From positions 62,001 through 126,000 of the forward strand of contig CAJBKE010000037.1 in NCBI GenBank assembly GCA_903953565.1: DNA of 64,000 nt, read 5' to 3'. The first letter of the stretch is position 1. Each line of letters begins with the position of its first letter. This document shows positions 35,502 through 44,178 of this stretch, piece after piece. The notes beneath the pieces are model-generated. The model worked only from the letters and a program-made list of their open reading frames with translations, was not told the origin of the DNA and searched no databases. Source of the stretch: an uncultured Verrucomicrobiota bacterium (GTDB lineage Bacteria; Verrucomicrobiota; Verrucomicrobiia; Chthoniobacterales; JACTMZ01). The position numbers and the translations under genes were made by a program.

Positions 35502-36251
35502 GTGGCCGGAAACATTTACGAGGAAGAGCGGCTGGTCCGCGAATACCTCCTCTTCCATTACGGCGACCCCGACGAGGTTCTGCCGTGGAAGCACGGACCG
35601 CGCGACGCGCTTGGTTTCGCCGCGCGCTGCGTTCGGGAGTTGCTCAATTCCTCCGCGGTCGGACGCGATGCCCGTGCCCTCGACGTCGGCTGCGCGGTCG
35701 GACGCTCGACCTTCGAACTGGCCGGTCAGTGCCGCGAAGTGATCGGGATTGATTCCTCGCGGGCTTTCATCGAGGCCGCGGAAAAAATCCGGAGAGCGGG
35801 ATTGCTCGACTACACCTATGCCGTGGAAGGCGATTGCACTGCGCGTTCGTCGGCCCGTGTGCCCGCGGGGACAGATTCCGGACGCGTCAAATTCGAAGTC
35901 GGCGACGCCATGGACCTCCGTGCGGATCTGGGAACTTTCGATGTGGTCCTCGCCGCCAATCTCCTCTGCCGCTTGCCCGATGCCCGTGTCTTTCTCGCCC
36001 GCGCCTCGCAACTGGTGAAGCCCGGTGGACAACTCCTGCTGACCACGCCCTTCACTTGGCTGGAGCAATTCACCCCGCGCGATCGCTGGATCGGCGGCAC
36101 CGGGGGCAGGGACAGTGCCGACGAATTGACCGCCTTGCTCGAGCCGCACTTTGAATTGAAGACCTCGAAAGATCTGCCCTTCCTCATCCGCGAGCACGCG
36201 CGCAAATACCAATGGAGCATGGCATGGGGGACGCGATGGCTCAGGCGGTGA
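35502..36251 (+). CDS. OvoA C-terminal-type SAM methyltransferase (putative 4-mercaptohistidine N1-methyltransferase)
   Basis: A 249-residue stand-alone class I methyltransferase starting at GTG 35502. ALDVGCAVGRSTFEL is the SAM-binding motif I and, with NIYEEERLVREYLLFHYG near the start, matches the C-terminal domain of OvoA. There this domain methylates 5-thiohistidine to ovothiol A. OvoA is normally a three-domain protein with a sulfoxide synthase; here only the methyltransferase is present, and no sulfoxide synthase or PLP lyase is nearby. It overlaps the next methyltransferase gene at a TGATG junction. Confidence 0.75.
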   Translation: MAGNIYEEERLVREYLLFHYGDPDEVLPWKHGPRDALGFAARCVRELLNSSAVGRDARALDVGCAVGRSTFELAGQCREVIGIDSSRAFIEAAEKIRRAGLLDYTYAVEGDCTARSSARVPAGTDSGRVKFEVGDAMDLRADLGTFDVVLAANLLCRLPDARVFLARASQLVKPGGQLLLTTPFTWLEQFTPRDRWIGGTGGRDSADELTALLEPHFELKTSKDLPFLIREHARKYQWSMAWGTRWLRR

Positions 36252-36823
36252 TGGACTGGAACCGGCGTTACGAGGAAAACGATACGCCTTGGGACAAAGG
36301 CGAAGCGCATCCTGTGCTGCGCGATATGCTGGCCCGCGATGCGTTGTCCGGCCGCGTGCTCGTGCCGGGCTGCGGTGCGGGTCACGATGTCCGCGAGCTG
36401 GCGAGGCGCGGACTTGATGTGGTCGGACTCGACGTCGCGCCGCTCGCCCTCGAACGGGCGCGGGCGCACAGGCCCGCGGGCAGTGAAACCTATTTCCTCG
36501 GAGATCTTTTTCATTTGCCGCCGGATTGGCGCGGTTCGTTCGACGGTTTCTTCGAGCACACGTGTTTCTGCGCCATCGATCCGGTGCGCCGCGAGGATTA
36601 CGTCACGGCCGCATCCTCCGCCCTGCGGCCCGGCGGAAGGCTTCTTGCCGTGTTTTTTTCAGATCCGGGCAACAAAGGCGATGGGCCGCCCTTTGGCTGC
36701 ACAAAAGACGAACTGGACCGCCTTTTTGCCGCGGATTTCCGGCTGCTCGAAGAGCATATGGAGTTCTCCACCTATGCCGAAAGATCCGGACGGGAGTTGC
36801 TCCGGCTTTATAGTCGCGTTTGA
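36251..36823 (+). CDS. Thiopurine S-methyltransferase (TPMT)-family methyltransferase
   Basis: A 190-residue SAM-dependent enzyme. MDWNRRYEENDTPWDKGEAHP, GRVLVPGCGAGHDVRELA and FDGFFEHTCFCAI are typical of the TPMT/tellurite-resistance-like family, which methylates thiols, selenium or tellurium species in some bacteria. The ATG at 36251 was chosen because the family motif starts there and it forms a TGATG coupling with the upstream stop; ATG 36236 or 36212 would add a few residues. The substrate is unknown. Confidence 0.8.
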   Translation: MDWNRRYEENDTPWDKGEAHPVLRDMLARDALSGRVLVPGCGAGHDVRELARRGLDVVGLDVAPLALERARAHRPAGSETYFLGDLFHLPPDWRGSFDGFFEHTCFCAIDPVRREDYVTAASSALRPGGRLLAVFFSDPGNKGDGPPFGCTKDELDRLFAADFRLLEEHMEFSTYAERSGRELLRLYSRV

Positions 36824-36831
36824 ATGGTGGC

Positions 36832-37620
36832 GTGAAATTTCGTGCGGTCATTTTCGATCTCGACGACACGTTGATTTGGGACGAGCGGATCTCGCGGCAA
36901 GCGCTGATGGAAACAGCGGAGCGCGGTGCGGGCTCGCATCACCTCGATGCCGGACGCCTGGCCGCCGCGGCCAAACGCGCCGGTGACGAGCTTTGGCGCG
37001 AACACGCGCCAGTCGAGCGCTGCGACGCACTCGGCATCGTGGCATTCGAGGGAATGTGGGGCCACTTTCATGGCGAGGAGGATTACGTGAATCATTTGCG
37101 CGAATGGACGCCGAAGTTTCGCCGCGAAATCTGGGAGCGCGCGTTGCGGGAGCAGGGGATCGAGGACGGCGGTTTGGCGGAGGATCTGGGCGTCTACTTC
37201 GCACAGCGTCGGCGCGAGCTGCAGGATCATCTTCCCGGCGCAGAGCAGATCCTGCGCGAGTTGCAAACCGCCGGCGTGCGCATCGGCCTGCTCACCAATG
37301 GCGCCGCCAGCTTGCAGCGCGAAAAAATCGAAACATCCGGCCTCGGAATGTATTTCGACGCGGCGGTCGTCTCGGGTGAAATCGGCACGGGCAAACCGGA
37401 ACCGGAAATTTTCCACCACCTGCTGGCGCGACTTGGTGTCGCGCCGGGGGAAGTATTGATGGTCGGCAATTCATTGGCTCGCGACATCCTGGGCGGCAAA
37501 CGCGCCGGGCTGAGCACTTGTTGGCTCGCACTCGAAGGCGAGGAAGAGCCGATCGGCCTCATCAAACCCGACTTTACTATCCACTCGCTCGGCGAGTTGC
37601 CGCGTTTGGTGCTCGGGTGA
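36832..37620 (+). CDS. HAD-superfamily hydrolase
   Basis: A 262-residue HAD phosphatase with motif I FDLDDTLIW (nucleophile Asp), motif II in GLLTNGAAS, the motif III lysine in GTGKPEPEIF and motif IV in MVGNSLARDILGGKRAG. The helical cap between motifs I and II suggests the YjjG/2-haloacid group. Substrate cannot be told. The GTG at 36832 (KFRAVIFDLDD) is preferred over the TTG at 36820, which also overlaps the previous gene. Confidence 0.88.
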   Translation: MKFRAVIFDLDDTLIWDERISRQALMETAERGAGSHHLDAGRLAAAAKRAGDELWREHAPVERCDALGIVAFEGMWGHFHGEEDYVNHLREWTPKFRREIWERALREQGIEDGGLAEDLGVYFAQRRRELQDHLPGAEQILRELQTAGVRIGLLTNGAASLQREKIETSGLGMYFDAAVVSGEIGTGKPEPEIFHHLLARLGVAPGEVLMVGNSLARDILGGKRAGLSTCWLALEGEEEPIGLIKPDFTIHSLGELPRLVLG

Positions 37621-37627
37621 TGCGGAT

Positions 37628-37692
37628 GGTGGATCGCGCCGTCCCGGCGCGATTTCTGTCGGAAAATCGCGATGGGGACATCGCGATCCACC
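37628..37692. repeat. Double-hairpin palindromic repeat, family 1, short form
   Basis: A 65-bp copy in the same orientation as the one at 15075. It has outer ends GGTGGATCGCG and CGCGATCCACC, a first arm CGCCGTCCCGGCG and a second arm ATCGCGATGGGGACATCGCG. It lies between the convergent HAD and secreted-protein genes, a position suited to a bidirectional transcript end. Confidence 0.87.
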
Positions 37693-37698
37693 TGGAAA

Positions 37699-38388
37699 CT
37701 ACGGCAGACGCACCGGCTGTTCGTCGGCGGGAAGGGACAGGGGATATTGTTTCGGCGGGAGGAATCGGGCCGAGGGGAGCGGGCGTGGAGGTTCGTGCAA
37801 TGGTTGGGTCGGTTCGACGCGCGATTGGAACAACCCGGCAAGCGATTGCTTTTCCAATTTTTCGGCAAAGTCTTTTAGCGTGGAGTCGGCGGCACGGACC
37901 TTGCTGAAAAATAGCGCGTAGTAAGCGCGCCGCGCTGCGCGGTGGTCCTCGGGAGTGGCTGCCGTCGCCGCCATTTGTTCCAGCTCGATCAGCCGCGGAT
38001 CGCGGTCGAGGCGGGCTTTGATTTTGCGCAGGCGGATGCGCATCTTGCGTTCCTTCTCAATCGGATCTTCCAGCACGGGCAGGGGAGGAGGAATGCGTGG
38101 CAAAGCGGAGGCACCCATGCCGGTGCCGACGGGAGTGGACGGGTCGAAAAGCGCGTCGCCGAAGATATCGTCTTCACCGGGAATTTTGCCGTTCATCAGC
38201 GGCAGCGGCTCCTCGCCCGGCTCAAGAGCGGGCTCTTTGATCACCGTCTCCTCGGCGTCGATGATCAGCTCGGCGCTCGGTTTTTCCGCGGTGGAGGCAG
38301 CCGGCGTTGCTGCCGTGGTCGCCTCCTGCGCGGAGACGGCGGCGAGCGAGATCAGCCATGAGAATATGATCACCCGGAGATGCGCCAT
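37699..38388 (-). CDS. Secreted proline-rich protein of unknown function
   Basis: About 229 residues from ATG 38388; ATG 38400 is an alternative, but GGGTGAAAG just before 38388 could be its ribosome site. A signal peptide (VIIFSWLISLAAVSA) precedes acidic, proline-rich sequence, then a charged helical segment (IEKERKMRIRLRKIKARLDR) and a proline-rich C-terminus. I do not recognise the family. It is divergent from pabB, with about 60 bp between starts. Confidence 0.6.
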   Translation of the reverse strand: MAHLRVIIFSWLISLAAVSAQEATTAATPAASTAEKPSAELIIDAEETVIKEPALEPGEEPLPLMNGKIPGEDDIFGDALFDPSTPVGTGMGASALPRIPPPLPVLEDPIEKERKMRIRLRKIKARLDRDPRLIELEQMAATAATPEDHRAARRAYYALFFSKVRAADSTLKDFAEKLEKQSLAGLFQSRVEPTQPLHEPPRPLPSARFLPPKQYPLSLPADEQPVRLP

Positions 38389-38449
38389 ACTTTCACCCAT
38401 AGCGCGGCAGCCCTTGAAATGGAACCGCTTTCCCGCTCACATCGCACCG

Positions 38450-39514
38450 ATGCCCGTGGTTTCTCCTCATTGCTCTGCCGCGTGCGTTCTCTTCGATGGC
38501 GAGGGCTTCGGGGGAATCTCGGCCGAGGAGCCCGATGCGATTCTCGAGGGCGGGTGGAACGACTGGGGTATTCTTGAGGACTCGCTGGCACGCGGCTCGG
38601 AGGGAGGACTCGCCGGATGGTTCGATTACGACGGCAATTTCCGGTTCGGTGATTTTCCCCGTTGGCAATCTCCGCCGCTTCAACCGGCAACCGCGCCCGC
38701 CCCGCGCGCCGAATTCCGCACGGGCCTGCGCAAAGACGAATGGATCCCGCTTGTGGTCCGCGCGCAGGAATACATCGCGGCCGGAGATATTTATCAGGTC
38801 AATCTCACCCACACGCTTTCGTCCCCGTGGTCCGCGGATCCCGCGCTCTTTTATCCGCGTTTGTGCGCTGCCAGTCCCGCGCCGTATGCCTGCTTTCTGC
38901 AACTCGGTGATACGTCCGTTCTGAGCGCTTCACCGGAATGCTTCCTGCAGATCGACGGACGACGGATTTTCACGCGTCCGATCAAAGGAACGCGTCCGCG
39001 CAGTGGGGACGATGCGGCCGCGGCCCGCGAGTTGCTTGCCTCGCCGAAAGAACGCGCCGAGTTGGTCATGATCACCGACCTCGAGCGCAACGATCTCGGT
39101 CAGGTGTGCGACTACGGCAGCGTGCACGTCACCGCGCTTTGCCAACTGCAGACCTTCGCGCAGGTCCATCATCTCGTCTCGACCATCGAGGGGCGTTTGC
39201 GTCCCGGGGTGAGCGCGGTGCAAGCGGTGAGGGCCTGTTATCCGGGAGGCTCGATCACTGGTGCGCCGAAGAAACGCGCCCGCGAGATCATCGCGGAGCT
39301 GGAACCAGAGCCGCGCGGCATCTACACCGGTGCGGTGGGATACTTCGGACGCGACGGCCGGTCTGTTTTCAACATTGCCATCCGGACAATGGTTGTGCGC
39401 GACGGCCTTGCCACTTACGGCATCGGGGCCGGCATCGTCGCCGATTCCGACCCCGCGGCCGAATACGACGAGACCTTGCACAAGGCGGCGGGTTTGTTCG
39501 CCGCGTTGTCATGA
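38450..39514 (+). CDS. pabB: Aminodeoxychorismate synthase component I
   Basis: A 354-residue chorismate-binding enzyme. PIKGTRPR is the PabB/TrpE catalytic motif, and YPGGSITGAPKKRAREII and GAVGYFGRDGRSVFNIAIRT are typical of PabB. With a PabA amidotransferase it converts chorismate to aminodeoxychorismate for folate. No glutaminase or lyase partner is adjacent. It is shorter than full PabB, lacking part of the N-terminal domain. A TTG at 38414 is an alternative start. The stop overlaps the next gene in ATGA. Confidence 0.87.
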   Translation: MPVVSPHCSAACVLFDGEGFGGISAEEPDAILEGGWNDWGILEDSLARGSEGGLAGWFDYDGNFRFGDFPRWQSPPLQPATAPAPRAEFRTGLRKDEWIPLVVRAQEYIAAGDIYQVNLTHTLSSPWSADPALFYPRLCAASPAPYACFLQLGDTSVLSASPECFLQIDGRRIFTRPIKGTRPRSGDDAAAARELLASPKERAELVMITDLERNDLGQVCDYGSVHVTALCQLQTFAQVHHLVSTIEGRLRPGVSAVQAVRACYPGGSITGAPKKRAREIIAELEPEPRGIYTGAVGYFGRDGRSVFNIAIRTMVVRDGLATYGIGAGIVADSDPAAEYDETLHKAAGLFAALS

Positions 39515-40278
39515 TCTTTTCCCGCTCCGCCCTTTGGCTCTCCGCGGTTTCGCTGGCCCTCGCTGTCTTGATGCTGGCCGCTCTGGCGGCCGGTCTGTTC
39601 GTCGTCTCGGGACGGCTCAAGCAAATGTCCGCCGCGATGCGCGAGCTGGCCAAGGCATCGATCGAGACCACGATCGCGGTGCGTCAGACGATGCCGCTTG
39701 ATGCCGAGATCCGCATCTCCAAACCGACGGAGATCGATCTCGATCTCGACGTGAACGATCGCTTGCCGATTCGTCTCGATGTTCAGGTGAAAGAAACCAT
39801 CGCCGTCCCGCTCGACCTGAATATCGAGGAAGAGATCGCCATCGAGTCGGCGGTGCGCATTCCGCAAAAATCCAAAATCCGGGTCAAAGCCGATATCGAC
39901 GTCGACCAACCTGTCCGCTGGCGCGTGGTCAACACGATCAGACCCCTGCTCAACATCAAGGGCAATGTGCCCGTGGATCAGGACGTCGAGATCACCTTCC
40001 CCGAAACACTGCAGATCAAAGGCAAGGTCCCCGTCAAATTCCGCCTCAAGGAACAGATTGATGTGCCGATCGAGTTCAGCGTGCCGGTCGAGCAGATGCT
40101 AGATCTCGAACTAGCCATCGAGCAACGCGCGCGGGTCGGTTTTCCCGAACCGCTGCACATTGTCGGCGAGATCCCCATCGTGTTGGAAATCCCGGTGCGG
40201 GTCCCGTTGCAACCGACCCCGGTCGGCGTTTACCTCGAAAAGATGGCCGGACAAATCGACAGTTTGTTCGGCTGGTGA
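39511..40278 (+). CDS. Membrane-anchored protein with repeated amphipathic beta strands
   Basis: A 255-residue protein with one N-terminal hydrophobic segment (ALWLSAVSLALAVLMLAALA) and then about 170 residues of tandem, roughly 20-residue beta units. Short alternating patterns such as IDLDLDVNDRLPIRLDVQV and VPLDLNIEEEIAIESAV recur. The aspartate-, valine- and isoleucine-rich alternation suggests a beta-helix or stacked-strand fold outside the membrane. I do not recognise a family. ATGA-coupled to pabB, with an intrinsic terminator 31 bp after the stop. Confidence 0.6.
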   Translation: MIFSRSALWLSAVSLALAVLMLAALAAGLFVVSGRLKQMSAAMRELAKASIETTIAVRQTMPLDAEIRISKPTEIDLDLDVNDRLPIRLDVQVKETIAVPLDLNIEEEIAIESAVRIPQKSKIRVKADIDVDQPVRWRVVNTIRPLLNIKGNVPVDQDVEITFPETLQIKGKVPVKFRLKEQIDVPIEFSVPVEQMLDLELAIEQRARVGFPEPLHIVGEIPIVLEIPVRVPLQPTPVGVYLEKMAGQIDSLFGW

Positions 40279-40308
40279 GGCCTTATTTACTCTGAAAAAT
40301 ACGACCAC

Positions 40309-40330
40309 CGGGTTGCCAAAACCCGTTTTT
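40309..40330 (+). terminator. Intrinsic terminator after the pabB operon
   Basis: CGGGTT, loop GCCAA, AACCCG (40309-40325) is followed directly by five T. The stem is only 6 bp, but the arrangement is canonical and it lies between the pabB operon and the deacetylase gene on the same strand. Confidence 0.65.
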
Positions 40331-40350
40331 CGGGTCTAGTTTATCCTCTG

Positions 40351-41187
40351 ATGTCTGCGCCGGGGAACATTTCGCGCCGCCGTTTCCTGCGGACCCTGAC
40401 ACTCGGGGCCTGCGCTTTGCCTCTTTCCCGCGCCTTCGGAGCCATGGGCAGCGAGTTCGGCCTGCATCCGGCCACACCGCTCACGGATTTGCCTCCGGGT
40501 CCGCTGACCAATCCATCGGTCATGCTGCCTCCCTTCCGTTCAGCCTTGCTCAGCACGCCGCACCTTGCCCTGACTTTCGACGATGGTCCTCATGGCTCGC
40601 TCACTCCGCGCCTGCTCGACACCCTCGCCCAGCGTCAGGTCAAAGCGACCTTTTATGTCATCGGCCGAAATGTCGAAGCGCATCCCGAGATTGCGCGCCG
40701 CATTGTCGAGGAGGGACACGAAATCGCCAATCACACATGGTCGCATCCCGCGCTCTCCGGATTGTCGGCTTCGCGCGTTGCCGAGGAACTCCGCCGCACC
40801 CACCAGATCGTGCTGGAGACGACCGGCTACCGCATGACCAATCTCCGTCCGCCTTACGGTGCCTACAACGAGCGTGTGCGCGAGGTCGCTTTCAACGGGC
40901 ACGGCTATGACACCATCATGTGGTCGGTCGATCCGCTCGACTGGAAGTTCCGCAATTCCGCCCGCGTGAGCCGCGAACTCATTTCCGGCGCCGCCCCCGG
41001 TGCGGTGCTCCTGTGCCATGACATCCATCCGACCACCGTCGCCGCGATTCCTCCGGTCCTCGACGACTTGCTCGCCCGCCAATTTCAGTTCGTCACCATC
41101 GATCGCTTGATGTCGATGGATCAATCGGGGCGACAGGATTCGAACCTGCGACCTCCTGGTCCCAAACCAGGCGCTCTACCAAGCTAA
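40351..41187 (+). CDS. Polysaccharide deacetylase (CE4) with Tat signal, running into an antisense tRNA gene
   Basis: A 278-residue protein with a twin-arginine signal (SRRRFLRTLTLGA) and a complete NodB domain: LTFDDGP (catalytic and metal Asp), HTWSHP (metal His pair), RPPYGAYN and LLCHDIHPTT. CE4 enzymes remove N-acetyl groups from peptidoglycan, chitin-like or surface polysaccharides, here outside the cytoplasm. The last ~20 codons (GRQDSNLRPPGPKPG...) are the antisense of the tRNA-Pro gene. The frame has no stop before it, so the protein tail is an accident of the tRNA sequence, or the true stop was lost. Confidence 0.88.
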   Translation: MSAPGNISRRRFLRTLTLGACALPLSRAFGAMGSEFGLHPATPLTDLPPGPLTNPSVMLPPFRSALLSTPHLALTFDDGPHGSLTPRLLDTLAQRQVKATFYVIGRNVEAHPEIARRIVEEGHEIANHTWSHPALSGLSASRVAEELRRTHQIVLETTGYRMTNLRPPYGAYNERVREVAFNGHGYDTIMWSVDPLDWKFRNSARVSRELISGAAPGAVLLCHDIHPTTVAAIPPVLDDLLARQFQFVTIDRLMSMDQSGRQDSNLRPPGPKPGALPS

Positions 41188-41198
41188 GCTACGCCCCG
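41125..41198 (-). tRNA. tRNA-Pro (anticodon TGG)
   Basis: A 74-nt tRNA on the minus strand. The acceptor stem pairs CGGGGCG (41192-41198) with CGCCCCG (41126-41132). The anticodon stem-loop is CCTGG-TTTGGGA-CCAGG with anticodon TGG, and the T-loop contains GTTCGAATC. The discriminator is A and CCA is not encoded. It overlaps the convergent deacetylase gene by 63 nt. Confidence 0.95.
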
Positions 41199-41211
41199 GA
41201 ACAACTCCGGT

Positions 41212-41239
41212 AATGTAGCCCACCCCGGGCCATTGTCAC
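41212..41239 (-). promoter_or_regulatory. Possible promoter for tRNA-Pro
   Basis: On the minus strand GTGACA (41234-41239), a 16-bp spacer and TACATT (41212-41217) give a weak sigma-70 pattern ending 13 bp before the mature tRNA 5' end. Co-transcription with the upstream symporter gene is an alternative. Confidence 0.3.
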
Positions 41240-42519
41240 GCGGCATCCCGCGGATAGATCTTCTCCCCTTCCGAAGCGGCAATAATCACCGCCGCCGTAG
41301 TGTCGCCGAAGATATTCACCGCGGTCCGCATCATGTCGAGAATGCGGTCGGTCGCCATGACGATGGCGATGGCCTCGAGCGGCAGACCGAGTGCCTGCAG
41401 GATGATGACAATGGCAACGAGGCTGGCCGCCGGAATGCCGGCCACCCCGATCGAGGTGAGCAGGGCGAGCACGACGACGAGGACTTGCTGGGTCCAATCG
41501 AGGCTGACCCCGTAAAGCTGCGCGATGAAAAGCACGACGGCGCATTCGTAAAGCGCAGTGCCGTCCATGTTCACCGTTGCGCCGAGCGGAATGGTGAAGC
41601 CGGCGATGCGGGGCGAGACGCCCGCCCGTTTTTCCACGCATTCCATCGTCACCGGCATGGTGGCCGATGATGAGGCGGTGGAGAACGCCGTGAGCAAAGC
41701 GGGCAACATGGCGCGGTAATGCGGCCAAGGTCGGAATCCTCCGAGCGTGCGCATGAGCACGGCCAGGGTGACAAACATGTGGAAGGCCAGACCCGCGGCC
41801 ACGCAAATGAAGAACAGTGCGAGCGGACCGAGCGCCGCCCCGCCACTCTGCTGCACCGTGCGGGCAATCAGCGCGAAAATCCCGATCGGCGCGACGCGCA
41901 TCACCGCGTGGGTGATGGCCAGCATGACTTCGTTCGCGCTCTCCCAGAATCCCTGGAAAGCCTCGCGCTTTCCGTCGGGCAAGCGCCCGCTGAAAAATCC
42001 GAAGAGGAGCGCGAAGAAAATCACGGCGAGCATTTCGCGGTTGTCCGAGGCCGCGGCAAGAATGTTGACCGGCACGGCGCGGCGGATGACGTCGGCCAGA
42101 TCGCCGGTCGATTTGTCTCCGATCCCTTCGCGCACCTCGTCCACACTGCCCGGCACACTGGCCCGCAACTGCGCGGAAACTTCCGGAGCCACATTGCCGG
42201 GCTGGACGATATTGAAGATGACGAGTCCAAGAACGGACGCGAGAATCGTCGTTGCCACATAGTAGGCGGCCGTCTTCGTCCCGAGCCGGGCGAAAGCATG
42301 GTCGCGTCCCAAGCGCGCCACACTGGTGATGATCGAAGTCGCCACGAGCGGAACGACCACCATTTGCAATAAGCGCAGGAAAAGATCACCGAGGAAGGCA
42401 AAGACCGCGCCGGTTGTGAGGGTTCCTATTCCCGCTGTGGCGGGAACGAGCGCACCGACCGCGACGCCGAGGACAAGGGCGGCGAGAATGCGGACGGGAT
42501 CGGACCAGGGGTTGTTCAT
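41236..42519 (-). CDS. Dicarboxylate/amino acid:cation symporter (DAACS, GltP/DctA type)
   Basis: A 427-residue multi-pass transporter. Family motifs are the serine-rich loop [13 protein letters not shown], the cation/substrate motif NMDGTALYE, and [16 protein letters not shown] in the last helices. Such carriers import glutamate, aspartate or C4-dicarboxylates with H+ or Na+. TMP and NMDG are conserved, so it should be active, but the substrate is undecided. It is monocistronic, with tRNA-Pro downstream on the same strand. Confidence 0.93.
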   Translation of the reverse strand: MNNPWSDPVRILAALVLGVAVGALVPATAGIGTLTTGAVFAFLGDLFLRLLQMVVVPLVATSIITSVARLGRDHAFARLGTKTAAYYVATTILASVLGLVIFNIVQPGNVAPEVSAQLRASVPGSVDEVREGIGDKSTGDLADVIRRAVPVNILAAASDNREMLAVIFFALLFGFFSGRLPDGKREAFQGFWESANEVMLAITHAVMRVAPIGIFALIARTVQQSGGAALGPLALFFICVAAGLAFHMFVTLAVLMRTLGGFRPWPHYRAMLPALLTAFSTASSSATMPVTMECVEKRAGVSPRIAGFTIPLGATVNMDGTALYECAVVLFIAQLYGVSLDWTQQVLVVVLALLTSIGVAGIPAASLVAIVIILQALGLPLEAIAIVMATDRILDMMRTAVNIFGDTTAAVIIAASEGEKIYPRDAA

Positions 42520-42558
42520 CGGTCAGGGTGGATCCCGCTACAAATTCAACAAACAAGA

Positions 42559-43056
42559 CTACAGCTCGTGCCGGTCCTCGAGTTGCCGAACCATGAGTTT
42601 GACGTGGCGGTGTTTGGCGCGCGGTTTGAGCATGGCATAGCTGCGGCGCGGATCACCCCATTCGAGGATTTCGATGGTCACGCGGCGCACGCCCCACTGG
42701 TTCATCCGCGATTTGCTCGGTTTGTAGAGATCGATGGTATTGGTTCCGGCCAACATCCACCCGTAGTCGTCCACTTCGTAAACCTCGCCGGTTTCGACGA
42801 GGTGGAATTTGGTTCCCAACGGCCAGCGCGACCAATCCGCCGCCGCACTGTTGATTCCCCCGCGGCGCAATTCGGTGCCTGCCGCCGACTTGCGTCCGTA
42901 TTTGCGATGATCTGACTCGGTGTGCGTGTAGGCGGTGGTCCGCACATTCTGCACGGGCGCGGCCGCGAGCGGTTTTTCGTAAGGTGGCAATTTGCGCGGG
43001 GCGGCACATCCGGTGAGCAAGGTGGCGGCCAGCGCGGCGGGGAGGAAGAAGCGCAT
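42559..43056 (-). CDS. 3D-domain lipoprotein
   Basis: A 165-residue protein with a lipobox (LLTGC). Its domain contains a 3D-like pattern of aspartates (EVDDYGWMLAGTNTIDLYKP, then WGVRRVTIEIL), related to the double-psi beta barrel at the C-terminus of lytic transglycosylase MltA and of YabE/resuscitation factors. It probably acts on or binds peptidoglycan at the outer membrane. The ATG at 43056 gives the lipoprotein signal; the 43119 start would add an unlikely arginine-rich lead. It is divergent from hemA. Confidence 0.72.
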   Translation of the reverse strand: MRFFLPAALAATLLTGCAAPRKLPPYEKPLAAAPVQNVRTTAYTHTESDHRKYGRKSAAGTELRRGGINSAAADWSRWPLGTKFHLVETGEVYEVDDYGWMLAGTNTIDLYKPSKSRMNQWGVRRVTIEILEWGDPRRSYAMLKPRAKHRHVKLMVRQLEDRHEL

Positions 43057-43147
43057 GCTTCTCCATGTCACACGGCGGGGCCCGGGGCCAGCCAAATGCG
43101 GCTGTCTTGCGCGCCGCACGCGCGGCCGCTAACCTTCCGCTCCGCGC

Positions 43148-44173
43148 ATGAATGTTTTTTGTCTCGGATTGAGCCACCACACGGCGGCGGTTTCTTTGCG
43201 TGAATGCTTTGCCGTGGGCGGAGATGAGTCGGCGACCGTGACGAATGACTTGCGGGCCGCCGCCGGACTCACGGAAGTCGTCCTGCTCTCCACCTGCAAC
43301 CGGGTCGAGATCTACGGCGCGGCGGTTGATCCGTCCGCAGCTATGGAGTTTGCCTCCTCCTTCCTGCAGTGTCGCGCGGGACGGACTGCCGATTTTGCCC
43401 GCTACGAGGGTGCTGCGGCGGTGCAACATTTGTTCCGCGTGGCGGCTGGCCTCGACTCGATGGTCCTTGGTGAGACGGAAATTCTCGGCCAAGTGAAAGA
43501 CGCCTACGCGGCGGCCTTCGGCGCGGGACATACGGGTCCGGCGCTCAACCGGCTTTTCCAGCAGGCCTTCCGTGCCGCAAAGCAGGTCCGCACGGAATCC
43601 GAGATCGGACGCGGCGCCGTTTCCGTCGGTTCCGCCGCTGCCCGTCTTGCTGCTTCGGCACTCGGTGATCTTGCCGCCTGCCGCGCGCTGCTCCTCGGTG
43701 CGGGCGAAGCCGGGGAAGACGTGGCCCGCAGCCTGCACTCGCGCGGTCTCATGGAACTGCTGGTCGCCAACCGCACATCCACGCGCGCCGAGGCCCTGGC
43801 CGCCGGACTCGGCGGACGTGCCGTGGAATTCGCGCATTGGCGCGATCATCTGTCCACCGCGGATATCGTCATTGCCTGCGCCGATGCGCCCTCGCGTTTA
43901 TTGCGCGCGGCGGAACTCGCGCCATTTCTCGCCGTGCGGGAGGGGCGTCCTTTGTTCCTCTTGGACTTGGCCGTGCCGCGCGATTTCGATCCCGCCATCC
44001 GCGCGTTGTCCGGAGCCACCTTGCACGATATCGACGCGTTGGAGGCGGTCGCCCGGGAAGGCGAGTCTTTGCGCGCCGCCGAGGTGGCCAAGGCCGAGGC
44101 CATCATCGCGGGACAGGTTGCCGAATTTGTCCGACGCGGCGCGGACCGTCCGACGCTCGCGGTCGCCGCTTGA
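43148..44173 (+). CDS. hemA: Glutamyl-tRNA reductase
   Basis: A 341-residue enzyme for the first committed step of C5 tetrapyrrole synthesis, making glutamate-1-semialdehyde from glutamyl-tRNA with NADPH. The catalytic cysteine is Cys50 in STCNRVEIY, preceded by GLSHHTAAVSLRE. LGETEILGQVKDAY and the NADPH-binding LLLGAGEAGEDVARSL follow. The C-terminal dimerisation region is shorter than in E. coli. hemC begins 5 bp later. Confidence 0.95.
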   Translation: MNVFCLGLSHHTAAVSLRECFAVGGDESATVTNDLRAAAGLTEVVLLSTCNRVEIYGAAVDPSAAMEFASSFLQCRAGRTADFARYEGAAAVQHLFRVAAGLDSMVLGETEILGQVKDAYAAAFGAGHTGPALNRLFQQAFRAAKQVRTESEIGRGAVSVGSAAARLAASALGDLAACRALLLGAGEAGEDVARSLHSRGLMELLVANRTSTRAEALAAGLGGRAVEFAHWRDHLSTADIVIACADAPSRLLRAAELAPFLAVREGRPLFLLDLAVPRDFDPAIRALSGATLHDIDALEAVAREGESLRAAEVAKAEAIIAGQVAEFVRRGADRPTLAVAA

Positions 44174-44178
44174 CCGAC

